From Clostridium kluyveri DSM 555 (lineage in GTDB: Bacteria; Bacillota; Clostridia; Clostridiales; Clostridiaceae): a stretch of DNA of 64,000 nt. The DNA lies in the NCBI RefSeq assembly GCF_000016505.1, contig NC_009706.1, positions 124,001-188,000 on the forward strand, read 5' to 3'. The position numbers and the translations under genes were made by a program. Below are positions 28,906 through 38,071 of the stretch, piece by piece. The notes beneath the pieces were generated by a model. It made no database searches, had not been told where the DNA came from, and saw nothing but the letters and a program-made list of their open reading frames with translations. Numbering within the stretch: position 1 is the first letter of the stretch; the number at the start of each line of letters is the position of its first letter.

Positions 28906-29196
28906 ATGGAGAAAAAAGAAATAAATATAGAACATAAGAAGAGTCTTCTGAGTCTTGAAAGTAGGAGGAAGTTAATTTTAACGGGTATTATAGAAGTAGT
29001 CAGTTTTAATGAAGACCAAATAGTTTTAAATACTAATCTTGGAACCCTCAATATAAAAGGAAAAGATCTGAAAATGAATAAGCTGGATGTACAAAATGGC
29101 GATGTTGTTATTATAGGAGTTATAAATGCCTGTGTATATACAAGCAGTGAACCCAGAAAAAAGAGACAGAATCTAATATCAAAGATATTTAAATAA
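28906..29196 (+). CDS. yabP: Sporulation protein YabP
   Basis: 96-residue YabP, a sporulation protein whose B. subtilis homologue is made in the mother cell and, with YabQ, needed for cortex formation. The core HKKSLLSLESRRKLILTGIIEVVSFNEDQIVLNTNLGTLNIKGKDLKMNKLD-type sequence is readily recognised. The start is the ATG at 28906 with GGAGGGG upstream; six extra codons before it overlap the ribosome site. yabQ follows after 31 bp, giving a yabP-yabQ unit. Confidence 0.9.
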   Translation: MEKKEINIEHKKSLLSLESRRKLILTGIIEVVSFNEDQIVLNTNLGTLNIKGKDLKMNKLDVQNGDVVIIGVINACVYTSSEPRKKRQNLISKIFK

Positions 29197-29227
29197 TAAA
29201 GATATAGTTATTTAGGAAAGGGTTATT

Positions 29228-29638
29228 ATGATTATATCAATAGAAGAGCAAATTCGACTTATAGCATTTAGTATTATGGCAGGAATAATAACCGGAATAT
29301 TATTTGATTTTTATAGGTTAATACGAGGATACTCTAATCTAAGTAGAATAATAATGTTTATAGAAGATACTCTGTTTTGGATATTTACAGCTATAATTGT
29401 ATTTGTGTTTTTACTTTATACTAATTATGCATATATGGGCATGTATGCATATGTATTATTAGCAGTAGGCATATATATATATATGAAATTTTTCAGTAGT
29501 ATATTTGTAAAATTTCACAAGAGTCTATTTAAAGTGTGGGGAAGGATTTTTAGGATAATTATAAACATATTATGTTATCCATTTCAGTACGTTATTTATA
29601 ATATCGCAAGAAAAAATAAAAAAAATTATAAAAATTAA
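29228..29638 (+). CDS. yabQ: Spore cortex biosynthesis protein YabQ
   Basis: 136-residue integral membrane protein with three to four hydrophobic helices (LIAFSIMAGIITGILFDFYR, FWIFTAIIVFVFLLY, YAYVLLAVGIYIYM) and a Lys/Asn-rich tail. Assignment rests on the family-typical opening ISIEEQIRLIAFSIMAGI and its position between yabP and divIC. In B. subtilis YabQ resides in the forespore membranes and is needed for cortex assembly. It lies 31 bp after yabP. Confidence 0.88.
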   Translation: MIISIEEQIRLIAFSIMAGIITGILFDFYRLIRGYSNLSRIIMFIEDTLFWIFTAIIVFVFLLYTNYAYMGMYAYVLLAVGIYIYMKFFSSIFVKFHKSLFKVWGRIFRIIINILCYPFQYVIYNIARKNKKNYKN

Positions 29639-29765
29639 CTTGAAGAAAATGAAAAATCAAATTACAATATAAATATGATGTTTTGTAGTTAATAGATTAT
29701 TAATGTCTGTTGAAAAAAGTATATGCTATAGATATTTTAAATCATAGAAGATTGGTGATTGTTTA

Positions 29766-30038
29766 ATGAAAGTAAGAATTAAATGGAAAAAAATATTTTT
29801 TTTATTAATAATTCTATATGCGGTATATATTTTTGTAAGTCAACAGATTACTATGTATAATATAAAAAAACAGATTACTGAGAGAAAAGTTGAAGAGATC
29901 AGGATGAAACAAAAAAATCAAAAATTACAGGATGAAGTTAAGATGTCTACATCTGATGCTTACATAGAAAAGTTAGCTAGAGAAAAATTAGGTCTTATTA
30001 ATGAAGGTGAAACTCCTGTAATAGACAAAAATAATTAA
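29766..30038 (+). CDS. divIC: FtsB/DivIC-type septum formation initiator
   Basis: 90 residues: a short basic cytoplasmic tail, one membrane helix (IFFLLIILYAVYIFVSQQ, about residues 11-28) and an extracellular coiled coil (TERKVEEIRMKQKNQKLQDEV). The conserved AREKLGLINEGE end is typical of DivIC/FtsB. It forms the DivIC-FtsL-DivIB complex at the division septum. Gene order yabQ-divIC-yabR is as in B. subtilis. Confidence 0.9.
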   Translation: MKVRIKWKKIFFLLIILYAVYIFVSQQITMYNIKKQITERKVEEIRMKQKNQKLQDEVKMSTSDAYIEKLAREKLGLINEGETPVIDKNN

Positions 30039-30111
30039 TAGTCATCAATATATAATAAATAATAAAAGTAGAATTTTAAGTGTCTACAGAAATTATGGAG
30101 GATAAATTGTT

Positions 30112-30216
30112 GTGGAACTAGAAAAGATTTCAGGGAAGGATCCAAGGAGTCCCACTCTGAAAGGGAAGAAAAAGATTATATTATATAGTATTATTTTTAA
30201 GGAGGAGTCTTTTTAA
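30112..30216 (+). CDS. Possible 34-residue small protein upstream of yabR
   Basis: A short reading frame starts at GTG 30112 with GGAGG 10 bases upstream and encodes MELEKISGKDPRSPTLKG..., a Lys-rich 34-mer. Its stop codon ends one base before the yabR ATG, and its last codons contain the yabR ribosome site. That arrangement would allow translational coupling. I recognise no family. It could equally be chance in a leader region. Confidence 0.3.
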   Translation: MELEKISGKDPRSPTLKGKKKIILYSIIFKEESF

Positions 30217-30217
30217 T

Positions 30218-30628
30218 ATGACCTTAAAGGCAGGAAGCATACTAGAAGGTACAGTGATTAATATTACCAGTTTTGGAGCATTTGTGGACGTTAATGGTAA
30301 AACAGGATTAGTGCACATATCTGAAGTGTCAGATACCTATGTTAAAAATATAAGAGATTATTTAAAAGAAAAAGATAAGATAAGAGTTAAAATAATTTCT
30401 ATTGATGATAATGGCAAGATAAGTTTATCTATGAAACAAGCAGAAAAGGATAAAAAAAGCTTGAGACCTCAGGAAATAGACTGGCAAAAAGAAAAAGTCA
30501 GAAATAATCAAGGTAGTTTTGAAGATAGGCTATCTAAGTTCTTAAAAGATAGCGAGGAGAGATTTCAAGATATTAAAAAACATCAGGATTCAAAAGGCAA
30601 AGGGTACAAAAAATCATCTAATTATTAG
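30218..30628 (+). CDS. yabR: S1 RNA-binding domain protein (YabR)
   Basis: 136-residue protein with a single S1 domain at about residues 4-75 (AGSILEGTVINITSFGAFVDVNGKTG, VHISEVSD, KVKIISIDDNGKISLSMKQ) and a charged C-terminal extension. It resembles the polynucleotide phosphorylase S1 domain and presumably binds RNA or the ribosome; the exact role is unknown. The ribosome site is AAGGAGGAG. It ends at a G/C-rich terminator just before the tRNA cluster, as yabR precedes tRNA genes and spoIIE in Bacillus. Confidence 0.88.
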   Translation: MTLKAGSILEGTVINITSFGAFVDVNGKTGLVHISEVSDTYVKNIRDYLKEKDKIRVKIISIDDNGKISLSMKQAEKDKKSLRPQEIDWQKEKVRNNQGSFEDRLSKFLKDSEERFQDIKKHQDSKGKGYKKSSNY

Positions 30629-30639
30629 TAAAGTAGGTT

Positions 30640-30670
30640 AAAGAGGCGAGGTGCCTCTTTATTATTTTGT
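30640..30670 (+). terminator. yabR terminator
   Basis: AAAGAGGC (30640-30647) pairs with GCCTCTTT (30653-30660), followed by ATTATTTT. Confidence 0.85.
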
Positions 30671-30695
30671 GAGATTAAAAAGTTTCATAAAATGG

Positions 30696-30724
30696 TTGAC
30701 AATAAAATATTTATCATATATAAT
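30696..30724 (+). promoter_or_regulatory. Perfect-consensus sigma-A promoter of the tRNA cluster
   Basis: TTGACA (30696-30701), 17-base spacer, TATAAT (30719-30724). Both hexamers and spacing are exact consensus. Transcription would begin about 23 bases before the first tRNA-Leu. Confidence 0.85.
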
Positions 30725-30753
30725 AACTTATGTCGTCAAATTGAGACTTTGTT

Positions 30754-30842
30754 GCTGGAGTGGCGGAACAGGCAGACGCACAGGACTTAAAATCCTGCGG
30801 GCTTTAAAACCCGTACCGGTTCGATTCCGGTCTTCAGCACCA
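30754..30842 (+). tRNA. tRNA-Leu (anticodon TAA), first copy
   Basis: 89 bases with encoded CCA. Acceptor GCTGGAG pairs with CTTCAGC. The anticodon arm reads GGACTTAAAATCC, and the long variable arm (GCGGGCTTTAAAACCCGT) marks a class II tRNA-Leu. The T-loop TTCGATT is intact. It decodes UUA, a dominant leucine codon in this AT-rich genome. Confidence 0.95.
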
Positions 30843-30848
30843 AGATAG

Positions 30849-30924
<76 letters not shown>

Positions 30925-30935
30925 AAATTATACAA

Positions 30936-31012
30936 GGCGGAATAGCTCAGTTGGCTAGAGCATTCGGTTCATACCCGAAGTGTCGTAGGTTCAATTCCTA
31001 TTTCCGCTACCA
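30936..31012 (+). tRNA. Elongator tRNA-Met (CAT), first copy
   Basis: 77 bases, acceptor GGCGGAA with TTCCGCT, anticodon loop TTCATAC as in B. subtilis elongator tRNA-Met, CCA encoded. The T-loop is TTCAATT, whereas the second copy has TTCGATT; both fit the usual R57. Confidence 0.92.
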
Positions 31013-31022
31013 TTTTAAATTT

Positions 31023-31111
31023 GCTGGAGTGGCGGAACAGGCAGACGCACAGGACTTAAAATCCTGCGGGCTTTAAAACCCGTACCGGTTCGATTCCGGT
31101 CTTCAGCACCA
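31023..31111 (+). tRNA. tRNA-Leu (TAA), second copy
   Basis: Identical over its whole length to the copy at 30754, lying 269 bp downstream as the first gene of the second Leu-fMet-Met unit. Confidence 0.95.
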
Positions 31112-31117
31112 AAATAG

Positions 31118-31193
<76 letters not shown>

Positions 31194-31205
31194 AATTGTA
31201 TATAG

Positions 31206-31282
31206 GGCGGAATAGCTCAGTTGGCTAGAGCATTCGGTTCATACCCGAAGTGTCGTAGGTTCGATTCCTATTTCCGCTACCA
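31206..31282 (+). tRNA. Elongator tRNA-Met (CAT), second copy
   Basis: Same as the copy at 30936 except for G instead of A in the T-loop (TTCGATT). The spacer before it also differs slightly from the first unit. CCA is encoded, and a terminator follows immediately. Confidence 0.92.
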
Positions 31283-31284
31283 GT

Positions 31285-31312
31285 AGCTTGCAAATTTTTG
31301 CAAGCTTTTTAT
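31285..31312 (+). terminator. tRNA cluster terminator
   Basis: AGCTTGCAAA (31285-31294) pairs with TTTGCAAGCT (31298-31307), then TTTT. It lies three bases after the last tRNA. Confidence 0.9.
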
Positions 31313-31473
31313 GATTATATAGTATTTGAGTCATATATTTAAAATATTTTGAATTTTATGGGTCTTACATGAAAAATATAAATATAACTTTTATATATAT
31401 TTACATCAAAGTGAAAATTGATAAGAAACTTGGACATTATTGTCCTAAAAAAAATATACTATTATTTCATGTT

Positions 31474-31506
31474 ATGACATTTATTTCCATTCATTACTGG
31501 TATAAT
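31474..31506 (+). promoter_or_regulatory. Candidate Spo0A-type promoter of spoIIE (21-base spacer)
   Basis: TATAAT at 31501-31506 with a preceding TG (extended -10). The best -35-like hexamer, ATGACA (31474-31479), lies 21 bases upstream rather than 17. The B. subtilis spoIIE and spoIIG promoters have this same wide spacing and are activated by Spo0A-P binding. I see no clear TGTCGAA box, only a GGACA/TGTCC inverted repeat at 31432-31445. Confidence 0.45.
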
Positions 31507-31542
31507 TAATAACAGTAATTTTATAAGGTGGGTGGTATAATA

Positions 31543-33930
31543 ATGCAATATGGAGTAGAGGTTGTTACTTATCAAAGAACGGAAAAGTTAAAGGGAGAAG
31601 AAAAAAAGCGTAAATTTGAACAAATGAGAAATATAGTAAAATTAATATTTTATTTCTTATGTGGATTTTTAGTATCTAGGGTCATGATGGTAAATCTTAT
31701 GGCTCCTTTTGGCATAGCTTTTTTTATATCTATGGCTTTATGTGAAAAAAGAAAACCTGCATTAGTAACAGGAATTGGTACATTACTCGGATATATTTCA
31801 ATATATGGAAATATAAAATATCTTCCTTCTTATTGTATAGTGACTGTTACATTAGTAACTCTAAATTATATATTAAAAAATAGTACTAAGGTTAAAAAGT
31901 TAATTTTATTTTTTGTTATTACTTTTTTAGAGTTTTCTGCTTATAAATTTTTTGCAATTAATCTTTCACCTGGGGTGGCTATTTTAAATTCTATGTTTGA
32001 AATTATGTGTATATTCCCATTATATTTTATTATTAATTATTCTATAATATGTTTTAATCAACTAAAGACTAGACATCTTTATAGTAGTGAAGAAATAATT
32101 AGCATGTCTATAACTACTTCATTAATTATAGCGGGTACTTGGGGAACGGCTATTCAAGGCGTATCTATTAGAAATGTAGTAGCATTGACTTTTATACTTA
32201 TATTAGGTTATGTAAAAGGAAGTGCTTCGGGTGCTGCAGGTGGTGTAGCTATGGGTACAATAATAGGAGTGACATCTAATGATATGATGACCTATGTTTC
32301 AGTCTATGGGTTATGTGGACTTATATCAGGCTTGTTTAGAGAAACAGGTAAATGGATGAGTGGTGCAGGTTATATCATAGGATTTGCTGTATTAAAGATG
32401 TATTCTAATATAGGCTCCCAGTTTAAAATAATAGAGGTACTTATAAGCTGTATTATATATTTTGGAATACCACAGAGTATATATAGAAAAGTAGAATTAG
32501 AATTAGATTGGCAAAAGAAACAAGAGCATTTAAAGGAGAATTATGCGGATAAAATTAAATCTATTTTTATGCATAGGCTTGATAGTTTTTCTCATGTACT
32601 TAATGATATATCCTCTGTTCTTTCAAGGCTGGCTAGTAATAATAAGCTTACTATGAAAACTAAGAGTAGCGCACTTATAGAAAATTTAGCAGACAGAGTT
32701 TGTTCAAATTGTGATATGAATAATATGTGCTGGAAGAGAGAAACTTTTTATACTTATAATGCATTTTTAGAATTAATACAGAATTATCAGGAAAATAAAA
32801 AGTTTATTCCAGAGGAACTGCAAAAAAAATGTACCAGAAGAACTTTGCTTTTAAAGAATACTAAAGAGATTGTAAATAATTATATTGTAGACGAGATGTG
32901 GAAGAGTAGATTAAGTGAATGTAGGGAGCTATTGGCATATCAAATAGGCAATATGGGAAAAACTGTAGGTGAGATAGTACAGGATTTAAACTTAGATGTG
33001 AGGTTTAATACATCAGTAGAAAATAATATACGGAGGCTCTTAAACAAAAATAATATAAAGTACAAGGATGTATTTTGTTTTAAGGATAAAAATGAACATC
33101 TAGTTATAAATTTATCTATGGAAGTCTGCGGAGGAAAACAAGATTGTGTAAAGAAAATATTACCTTTAATTAATAATGTAACTGGGAAACTTATGGCCTT
33201 AAGTAAAGATAGTTGTGATATAAATTTTTCAGCGAATAGCTGTAGTGTAACTTTTGAAGAAACTCCAAAGTACCACATTGTCACTCATGTGATTAGCCAA
33301 TGTAAACATGGAGAAAAGTATAATGGGGATAGCTATAGTTTTTGTAAACTACCAGATGGTACCTATATGACAATTATAAGTGATGGAATGGGTTCTGGTC
33401 CTCAGGCTGGAGAAGAGAGCAGTGCTGCCGTTGAACTTATAGAGAAATTTGCAAAGTCAGGTTTTAATAAGATGACTGCTATTAATACAGTTAACTCTAT
33501 TATGGGGATTAAATTTACTGAAGATGAAAAATTTTCTACATTAGATTTGAGCAGTATAAATTTGTATAAAGGAGAAATAGATTTTATGAAAGTTGGAGCT
33601 ACAGCTAGTTTTATAAAGAGAGGAGAAGATATTCTGGTAATAAAATCAAAGACACTCCCTATAGGTATATTAGATAAGCCCGATATAGATATAATAAACA
33701 AATCTGTAATGAATGGGGATTTTATAATAATGGTCAGTGATGGTGTAATCGACTATAATAGTGAATCAGCAGGTAATTTTATATGGATGATAGAATTTTT
33801 AAGGAAGTTAGATTGTACTGAGCCTAAGGACATGTGTGAGAAAATTATGGATAAATCCAAAGAATTATCTGGAGGAAAGGTAAAAGATGATATGACAGTA
33901 ATAGTGGAAAAAGTGTATACTCTTTATTAA
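31543..33930 (+). CDS. spoIIE: Stage II sporulation protein E (PP2C-type serine phosphatase)
   Basis: 795 residues. About ten membrane helices fill residues 30-310 (for example LIFYFLCGFLVSRVMMVNLM). A central FtsZ-interacting/regulatory region has a cysteine motif (CSNCDMNNMCW). The C-terminal PP2C phosphatase domain (about 560-795) has metal-binding aspartates in IISDGMGSGPQAGEES and VSDGVIDYN. SpoIIE dephosphorylates SpoIIAA-P to release sigma-F in the forespore and helps shift the division septum. The ATG at 31543 follows AAGGTGGGTGG. Its location after tRNA genes and before tilS matches B. subtilis. Confidence 0.95.
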   Translation: MQYGVEVVTYQRTEKLKGEEKKRKFEQMRNIVKLIFYFLCGFLVSRVMMVNLMAPFGIAFFISMALCEKRKPALVTGIGTLLGYISIYGNIKYLPSYCIVTVTLVTLNYILKNSTKVKKLILFFVITFLEFSAYKFFAINLSPGVAILNSMFEIMCIFPLYFIINYSIICFNQLKTRHLYSSEEIISMSITTSLIIAGTWGTAIQGVSIRNVVALTFILILGYVKGSASGAAGGVAMGTIIGVTSNDMMTYVSVYGLCGLISGLFRETGKWMSGAGYIIGFAVLKMYSNIGSQFKIIEVLISCIIYFGIPQSIYRKVELELDWQKKQEHLKENYADKIKSIFMHRLDSFSHVLNDISSVLSRLASNNKLTMKTKSSALIENLADRVCSNCDMNNMCWKRETFYTYNAFLELIQNYQENKKFIPEELQKKCTRRTLLLKNTKEIVNNYIVDEMWKSRLSECRELLAYQIGNMGKTVGEIVQDLNLDVRFNTSVENNIRRLLNKNNIKYKDVFCFKDKNEHLVINLSMEVCGGKQDCVKKILPLINNVTGKLMALSKDSCDINFSANSCSVTFEETPKYHIVTHVISQCKHGEKYNGDSYSFCKLPDGTYMTIISDGMGSGPQAGEESSAAVELIEKFAKSGFNKMTAINTVNSIMGIKFTEDEKFSTLDLSSINLYKGEIDFMKVGATASFIKRGEDILVIKSKTLPIGILDKPDIDIINKSVMNGDFIIMVSDGVIDYNSESAGNFIWMIEFLRKLDCTEPKDMCEKIMDKSKELSGGKVKDDMTVIVEKVYTLY

Positions 33931-34100
33931 AGTATTCTATAGGTAGTTCAAAATATAGATTTATGTTAATGCAGGTTAAAAAGTATTATGTTTATGTTAT
34001 AATTGGGTTGTTAAATGAATGTTAACTATGATAATAAATGAGATGATAATTTTTTACAGTAGATACACTTATGCTGTAAAGATTAAATAGGGTTAGGGAA

Positions 34101-35498
34101 GTGTGGTTGTTGATAGAAAATGTACTTAGTACTATAGAAGAAAATAAAATGTTTAATAGAGGTGATAAGGTAATAGTAGCTGTGTCAGGAGGGCCTGATT
34201 CCATATGTTTATTACATATGTTATATGTTCTGCAAAACAGATTAGATATAACTTTATATGCAGCTCATGTAAATCATTGTTTAAGGGGAGAAGAAGGGGA
34301 TAAGGACGAGGAGTATGTAAAAAAATTTTGTGAGAGTTTATCTGTTGAATTTAAAAGTTTAAAAACAGATGTAAATTATATTGCCAAAGAAAAAAGAATA
34401 TCCTGTGAAAGTGCAGGAAGAGAAGTAAGATATAAATTTTTTGAAGAATTAAAGAAAAAATTAAAAGCTGAGAAAATAGCTATAGCTCATAATGCTAATG
34501 ATCAGGCAGAAACTGTTTTAATGAGAATTATGAGGGGAGCGGGTCTACAGGGTTTAACTGGTATAAATCCTGTGAGAGATAATGTTTTTGTAAGGCCTTT
34601 AATACGTATTACCAGAGATGAAATTGAAAAATATTGTGATAATAATAATCTTCATCCCAGAATTGATAAGACTAATTTGGAAACCATATATTCAAGGAAT
34701 AAAATAAGATTAGAGCTTATACCTTATATACAAAATAATTTTAATAGAGATATAGTTGCGGTGTTAAATAGGCTTTCTGATATAATAAAAATAGATAATG
34801 ATTATTTGAATTATATTTCTCGGGAAAAATTTAAAAAATATTGTGAAATAAAAGCACAAAAGGTTATAATATTTAAAGAGGCATTTCTAGAGGATAAAGC
34901 TGTATTAGTTAGAATAATCAGGATGTCCCTGGAAGTTGTGGAAGGAAATTTAAAAGATATTGAAAAAATCCACATTTTCAGTATAATAAATGTTCAAAAG
35001 TGTTCTACAGGTAAAGAAATAATGTTACCTCACAATTTGTTGGCATTAAATGATTATGGAAATATAATAATAAAAAAATATATAAAAGAATGTATGAAAA
35101 ATTGTGAGGTACAGTATGTATTACAAATGGGATTTAACAATATTACTGATATTAAGTCTAAAATTTATATAGATTTAATTGAATTAAAAGAATATGCATA
35201 TTATAAAAAAGATAGATTTATTCAGTATTTTGATTATGATAAAATAAAAGGGAGTATTATATTAAGGAACAGAAGGAAGGGAGATAGATTTATACCGCTT
35301 GGAATGATTGGAAATAAGAAATTAAAGAGTTTATTTATAGATTTAAAGATATCTAAAGATAAGAGGGATAAAATTCCCCTAATATGTTTTGGAGATAACA
35401 TCGGATGGATTGTTGGATATAGAATAAGTGAACTTTTTAAGGTAGATAAAAACACTAAGAATATTTTGGCTATAAAGTTTGAAAGCGAGGAACTATAA
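34101..35498 (+). CDS. tilS: tRNA(Ile)-lysidine synthetase
   Basis: 465-residue TilS, which converts C34 of tRNA-Ile2(CAU) to lysidine so that it reads AUA, an essential step. The N-terminal PP-loop is AVSGGPDSICLLHML (residues about 27-41), followed by HVNHCLRGEEGDKDEEYV and AHNANDQAETVLMRIMRG. The C-terminal TilS domain contains RNRRKGDRFIPLG and LKSLFIDLKIS. Its substrate tRNA is encoded at 53395 in this window. The start is uncertain: GTG 34101 is very close to AGGG, and TTG 34107 or 34110 are alternatives. hpt starts 4 bp after it. Confidence 0.94.
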   Translation: MWLLIENVLSTIEENKMFNRGDKVIVAVSGGPDSICLLHMLYVLQNRLDITLYAAHVNHCLRGEEGDKDEEYVKKFCESLSVEFKSLKTDVNYIAKEKRISCESAGREVRYKFFEELKKKLKAEKIAIAHNANDQAETVLMRIMRGAGLQGLTGINPVRDNVFVRPLIRITRDEIEKYCDNNNLHPRIDKTNLETIYSRNKIRLELIPYIQNNFNRDIVAVLNRLSDIIKIDNDYLNYISREKFKKYCEIKAQKVIIFKEAFLEDKAVLVRIIRMSLEVVEGNLKDIEKIHIFSIINVQKCSTGKEIMLPHNLLALNDYGNIIIKKYIKECMKNCEVQYVLQMGFNNITDIKSKIYIDLIELKEYAYYKKDRFIQYFDYDKIKGSIILRNRRKGDRFIPLGMIGNKKLKSLFIDLKISKDKRDKIPLICFGDNIGWIVGYRISELFKVDKNTKNILAIKFESEEL

Positions 35499-35502
35499 CA
35501 TT

Positions 35503-36048
35503 ATGAGTGATATGAGTGACGACATTAAGGAGATATTAATTAACAAAAGTGAAATTAGGAAAAAAGTAAAACAAATAGGGAAAAAGATAAGTAAAGATTA
35601 TGAAGGAAAGGAGTTAATGCTTGTAGGCATATTAAAAGGCTCAGTTCCTTTTATGGCGGATTTGCTTAGAGAAATAACTATTCCATGTAGCATGGATTTT
35701 ATGGCGGTTTCAAGTTATGGAAGTTCTACAAAGAGTTCAGGAGTTGTTAGGATATTAAAAGATTTAGATTTTGAAATAGAGGATAAATATATATTGATAG
35801 TAGAAGATATTATAGATTCAGGTACTACTTTGTCTTATCTGATTGAATATTTGAAAGGCAGGAAAGCTAAGAGTATAGAAATAGCGTGCCTTTTAAATAA
35901 ACCTGAAAGAAGAAAAGTTAAAGTTGAAGCCAAGTACATAGGATTTGAGGTTCCAGATTATTTTTTGGTGGGATATGGATTGGATTATGCAGAAAAGTAC
36001 AGGAATTTTCCTTATATTGGTATATTAAAAGAGGAAATTTACAAATAA
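35503..36048 (+). CDS. hpt: Hypoxanthine phosphoribosyltransferase
   Basis: 181-residue purine salvage enzyme making IMP or GMP from hypoxanthine or guanine plus PRPP. Motifs: LVGILKGSVPFMADL (pyrophosphate loop) near residue 45, the flexible-loop SYGSSTKSSG, and the PRPP loop ILIVEDIIDSGTTLSYL near residue 107. The tilS-hpt-ftsH order is the same as in B. subtilis. I start at ATG 35503; a longer form from 35479 would overlap tilS and lacks a ribosome site. Confidence 0.95.
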   Translation: MSDMSDDIKEILINKSEIRKKVKQIGKKISKDYEGKELMLVGILKGSVPFMADLLREITIPCSMDFMAVSSYGSSTKSSGVVRILKDLDFEIEDKYILIVEDIIDSGTTLSYLIEYLKGRKAKSIEIACLLNKPERRKVKVEAKYIGFEVPDYFLVGYGLDYAEKYRNFPYIGILKEEIYK

Positions 36049-36130
36049 TTAGTATTAAAACTTATTGTAAAGGAATTTTACTTATGATACAATTTTACAG
36101 TATAAAACTAGAAAGAGAGGGGGGCCTTTA

Positions 36131-37933
36131 ATGAAAAAATTTTCAAGTGCAACGGCCTGGGTTATAGTTTTTATATTAGTGATTCTTTCAGCATTGTGGT
36201 TGGTAAGAACCAATGAAAATTCAACAGCCATTAGTTTTAGTGATTTCCAAAAATATTGGTTAAGTAATGATATTAAAAATTTTCAGCTTAGAGAAGATAA
36301 AATGACAGTTCAAGGTAGTTTGAAAAATGGAACAGCATATGAAACAGTAGTTCCATCTGAAAGATTATTTCAATTTATAGGTGAACACCCTAAAGAGGGA
36401 GAAGTTCAAGAAATATATCTTAAACCCGCTACAATACCTATGTGGGTACAGTATTTGCCAACAATTCTTTTAATACTTATGCTTGTAGCATTTTGGTTTA
36501 TGTTTATGCAGCAATCTCAAGGCGGCGGAGGAAATCGAAATGTTATGAATTTTGGTAAGAGTAGAGCTAAAATGGCTACACCAGATAAAAAGAAGGTAAC
36601 TTTTGCAGATGTAGCTGGGGCAGATGAAGAAAAAGAAGAATTAGCAGAAATAGTGGATTTTTTGAAACAACCTAAAAAATATATAGAGATGGGAGCTAGA
36701 ATTCCTAAGGGGGTTTTACTTGTGGGGCCTCCGGGAACTGGTAAGACACTTTTAGCTAAAGCTATATCTGGTGAAGCAGGAGTGCCATTTTTTAGCATAT
36801 CAGGTTCGGATTTTGTTGAAATGTTTGTTGGTGTAGGAGCTTCAAGGGTAAGGGATTTGTTCGATCAGGCGAAGAAAAATTCTCCATGTATAGTATTTAT
36901 AGATGAGATAGATGCAGTTGGAAGACAAAGAGGAGCAGGACTTGGTGGAGGACATGATGAAAGGGAACAAACATTGAATCAACTCTTAGTTGAAATGGAT
37001 GGATTTGGAGCTAATGAAGGAATAATTATGATAGCTGCAACAAATAGACCTGATATATTAGATCCTGCACTTTTAAGACCAGGAAGATTTGATAGACGAA
37101 TACTTGTAGGAGCACCTGATATTAAAGGCAGAGAAGAAATTCTTAAAGTTCATTCCAGGAACAAACATTTAGCAGATGAAGTAAAGTTAGATGTTCTGGC
37201 TAAGAGAACACCTGGGTTCACAGGTGCGGATTTAGAAAATCTTATGAATGAATCTGCACTTTTGGCAGTTAGAAATAATAAGAATTTAATAGGCATGAAT
37301 GAATTGGAGGAAGCGGTAACTAGAGTAATAGCAGGTCCTGAAAAAAGAAGTAGAGTGATTGATGAGGAAGATAGAAAGCTTACAGCTTACCATGAAGCAG
37401 GTCATGCAGTGGTAATGAAGTTGTTACCTAATTCTGACCCTGTACATGAAATAAGTATAATACCAAGGGGAATGGCAGGAGGATATACAATGCATCTTCC
37501 AGAAAAAGATAGCGCCTATACATCAAAAGCTAAGCTTAAAGATGAGATTGTAGGACTTCTTGGAGGCAGAGTAGCAGAAAAATTGGTTATAGGCGATATA
37601 AGTACAGGAGCTAAAAATGATATTGACAGAGCAACTACTATAGCTAAAAAGATGGTAATGGATTATGGTATGAGTGATTTGGGACCTATTGCATTTGGTT
37701 CAGGTCATGATGAGGTGTTTTTAGGAAGAGATTTAGGAAAAGGAAGAAATTTTAGTGAAGAAGTGGCTTTTGAAATAGATAAGGAGATAAGAAAATTAAT
37801 AGATGAAGGGTATGATAAGGCTGAAAAACTTCTTTCGGAAAATATGCATAGACTTAAGGCTGTGGCAGAAAGACTTTTAGAAAAAGAAAAATTGGAAGCA
37901 AGTGAATTTGAAGAAATATTCGCTCAAACTTAA
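36131..37933 (+). CDS. ftsH: ATP-dependent zinc metalloprotease FtsH
   Basis: 600-residue membrane protease that degrades misassembled membrane proteins and regulators. Two membrane helices (about 9-25 and 107-127) flank an extracytoplasmic domain. The AAA module has Walker A GPPGTGKT, Walker B IVFIDEID and the second region of homology near [18 protein letters not shown]. The zinc protease site is HEAGH near residue 420. The ATG has GAGAGGGGGG upstream. A possible promoter (TTGTAA at 36065, 17 bases, TACAAT at 36088) lies just before it, so it may be transcribed apart from hpt. A terminator follows. Confidence 0.96.
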   Translation: MKKFSSATAWVIVFILVILSALWLVRTNENSTAISFSDFQKYWLSNDIKNFQLREDKMTVQGSLKNGTAYETVVPSERLFQFIGEHPKEGEVQEIYLKPATIPMWVQYLPTILLILMLVAFWFMFMQQSQGGGGNRNVMNFGKSRAKMATPDKKKVTFADVAGADEEKEELAEIVDFLKQPKKYIEMGARIPKGVLLVGPPGTGKTLLAKAISGEAGVPFFSISGSDFVEMFVGVGASRVRDLFDQAKKNSPCIVFIDEIDAVGRQRGAGLGGGHDEREQTLNQLLVEMDGFGANEGIIMIAATNRPDILDPALLRPGRFDRRILVGAPDIKGREEILKVHSRNKHLADEVKLDVLAKRTPGFTGADLENLMNESALLAVRNNKNLIGMNELEEAVTRVIAGPEKRSRVIDEEDRKLTAYHEAGHAVVMKLLPNSDPVHEISIIPRGMAGGYTMHLPEKDSAYTSKAKLKDEIVGLLGGRVAEKLVIGDISTGAKNDIDRATTIAKKMVMDYGMSDLGPIAFGSGHDEVFLGRDLGKGRNFSEEVAFEIDKEIRKLIDEGYDKAEKLLSENMHRLKAVAERLLEKEKLEASEFEEIFAQT

Positions 37934-37948
37934 TTTTGTATATTATAT

Positions 37949-37985
37949 AAAAAACCCTGTGTCATTTCACGGAGTTTTTTATTTT
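37949..37985 (+). terminator. ftsH terminator
   Basis: AAAAAACCCTGTG pairs with CACGGAGTTTTTT with one mismatch and one G-U pair, and the T-rich tail continues. Confidence 0.8.
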
Positions 37986-38071
37986 ATTTTTATAATTTTA
38001 AAATTCAAGTAACAGTGATATAATAAACATGTGTGTTTTGTTATAAATCTAAATGAAATGAGATGATTATG

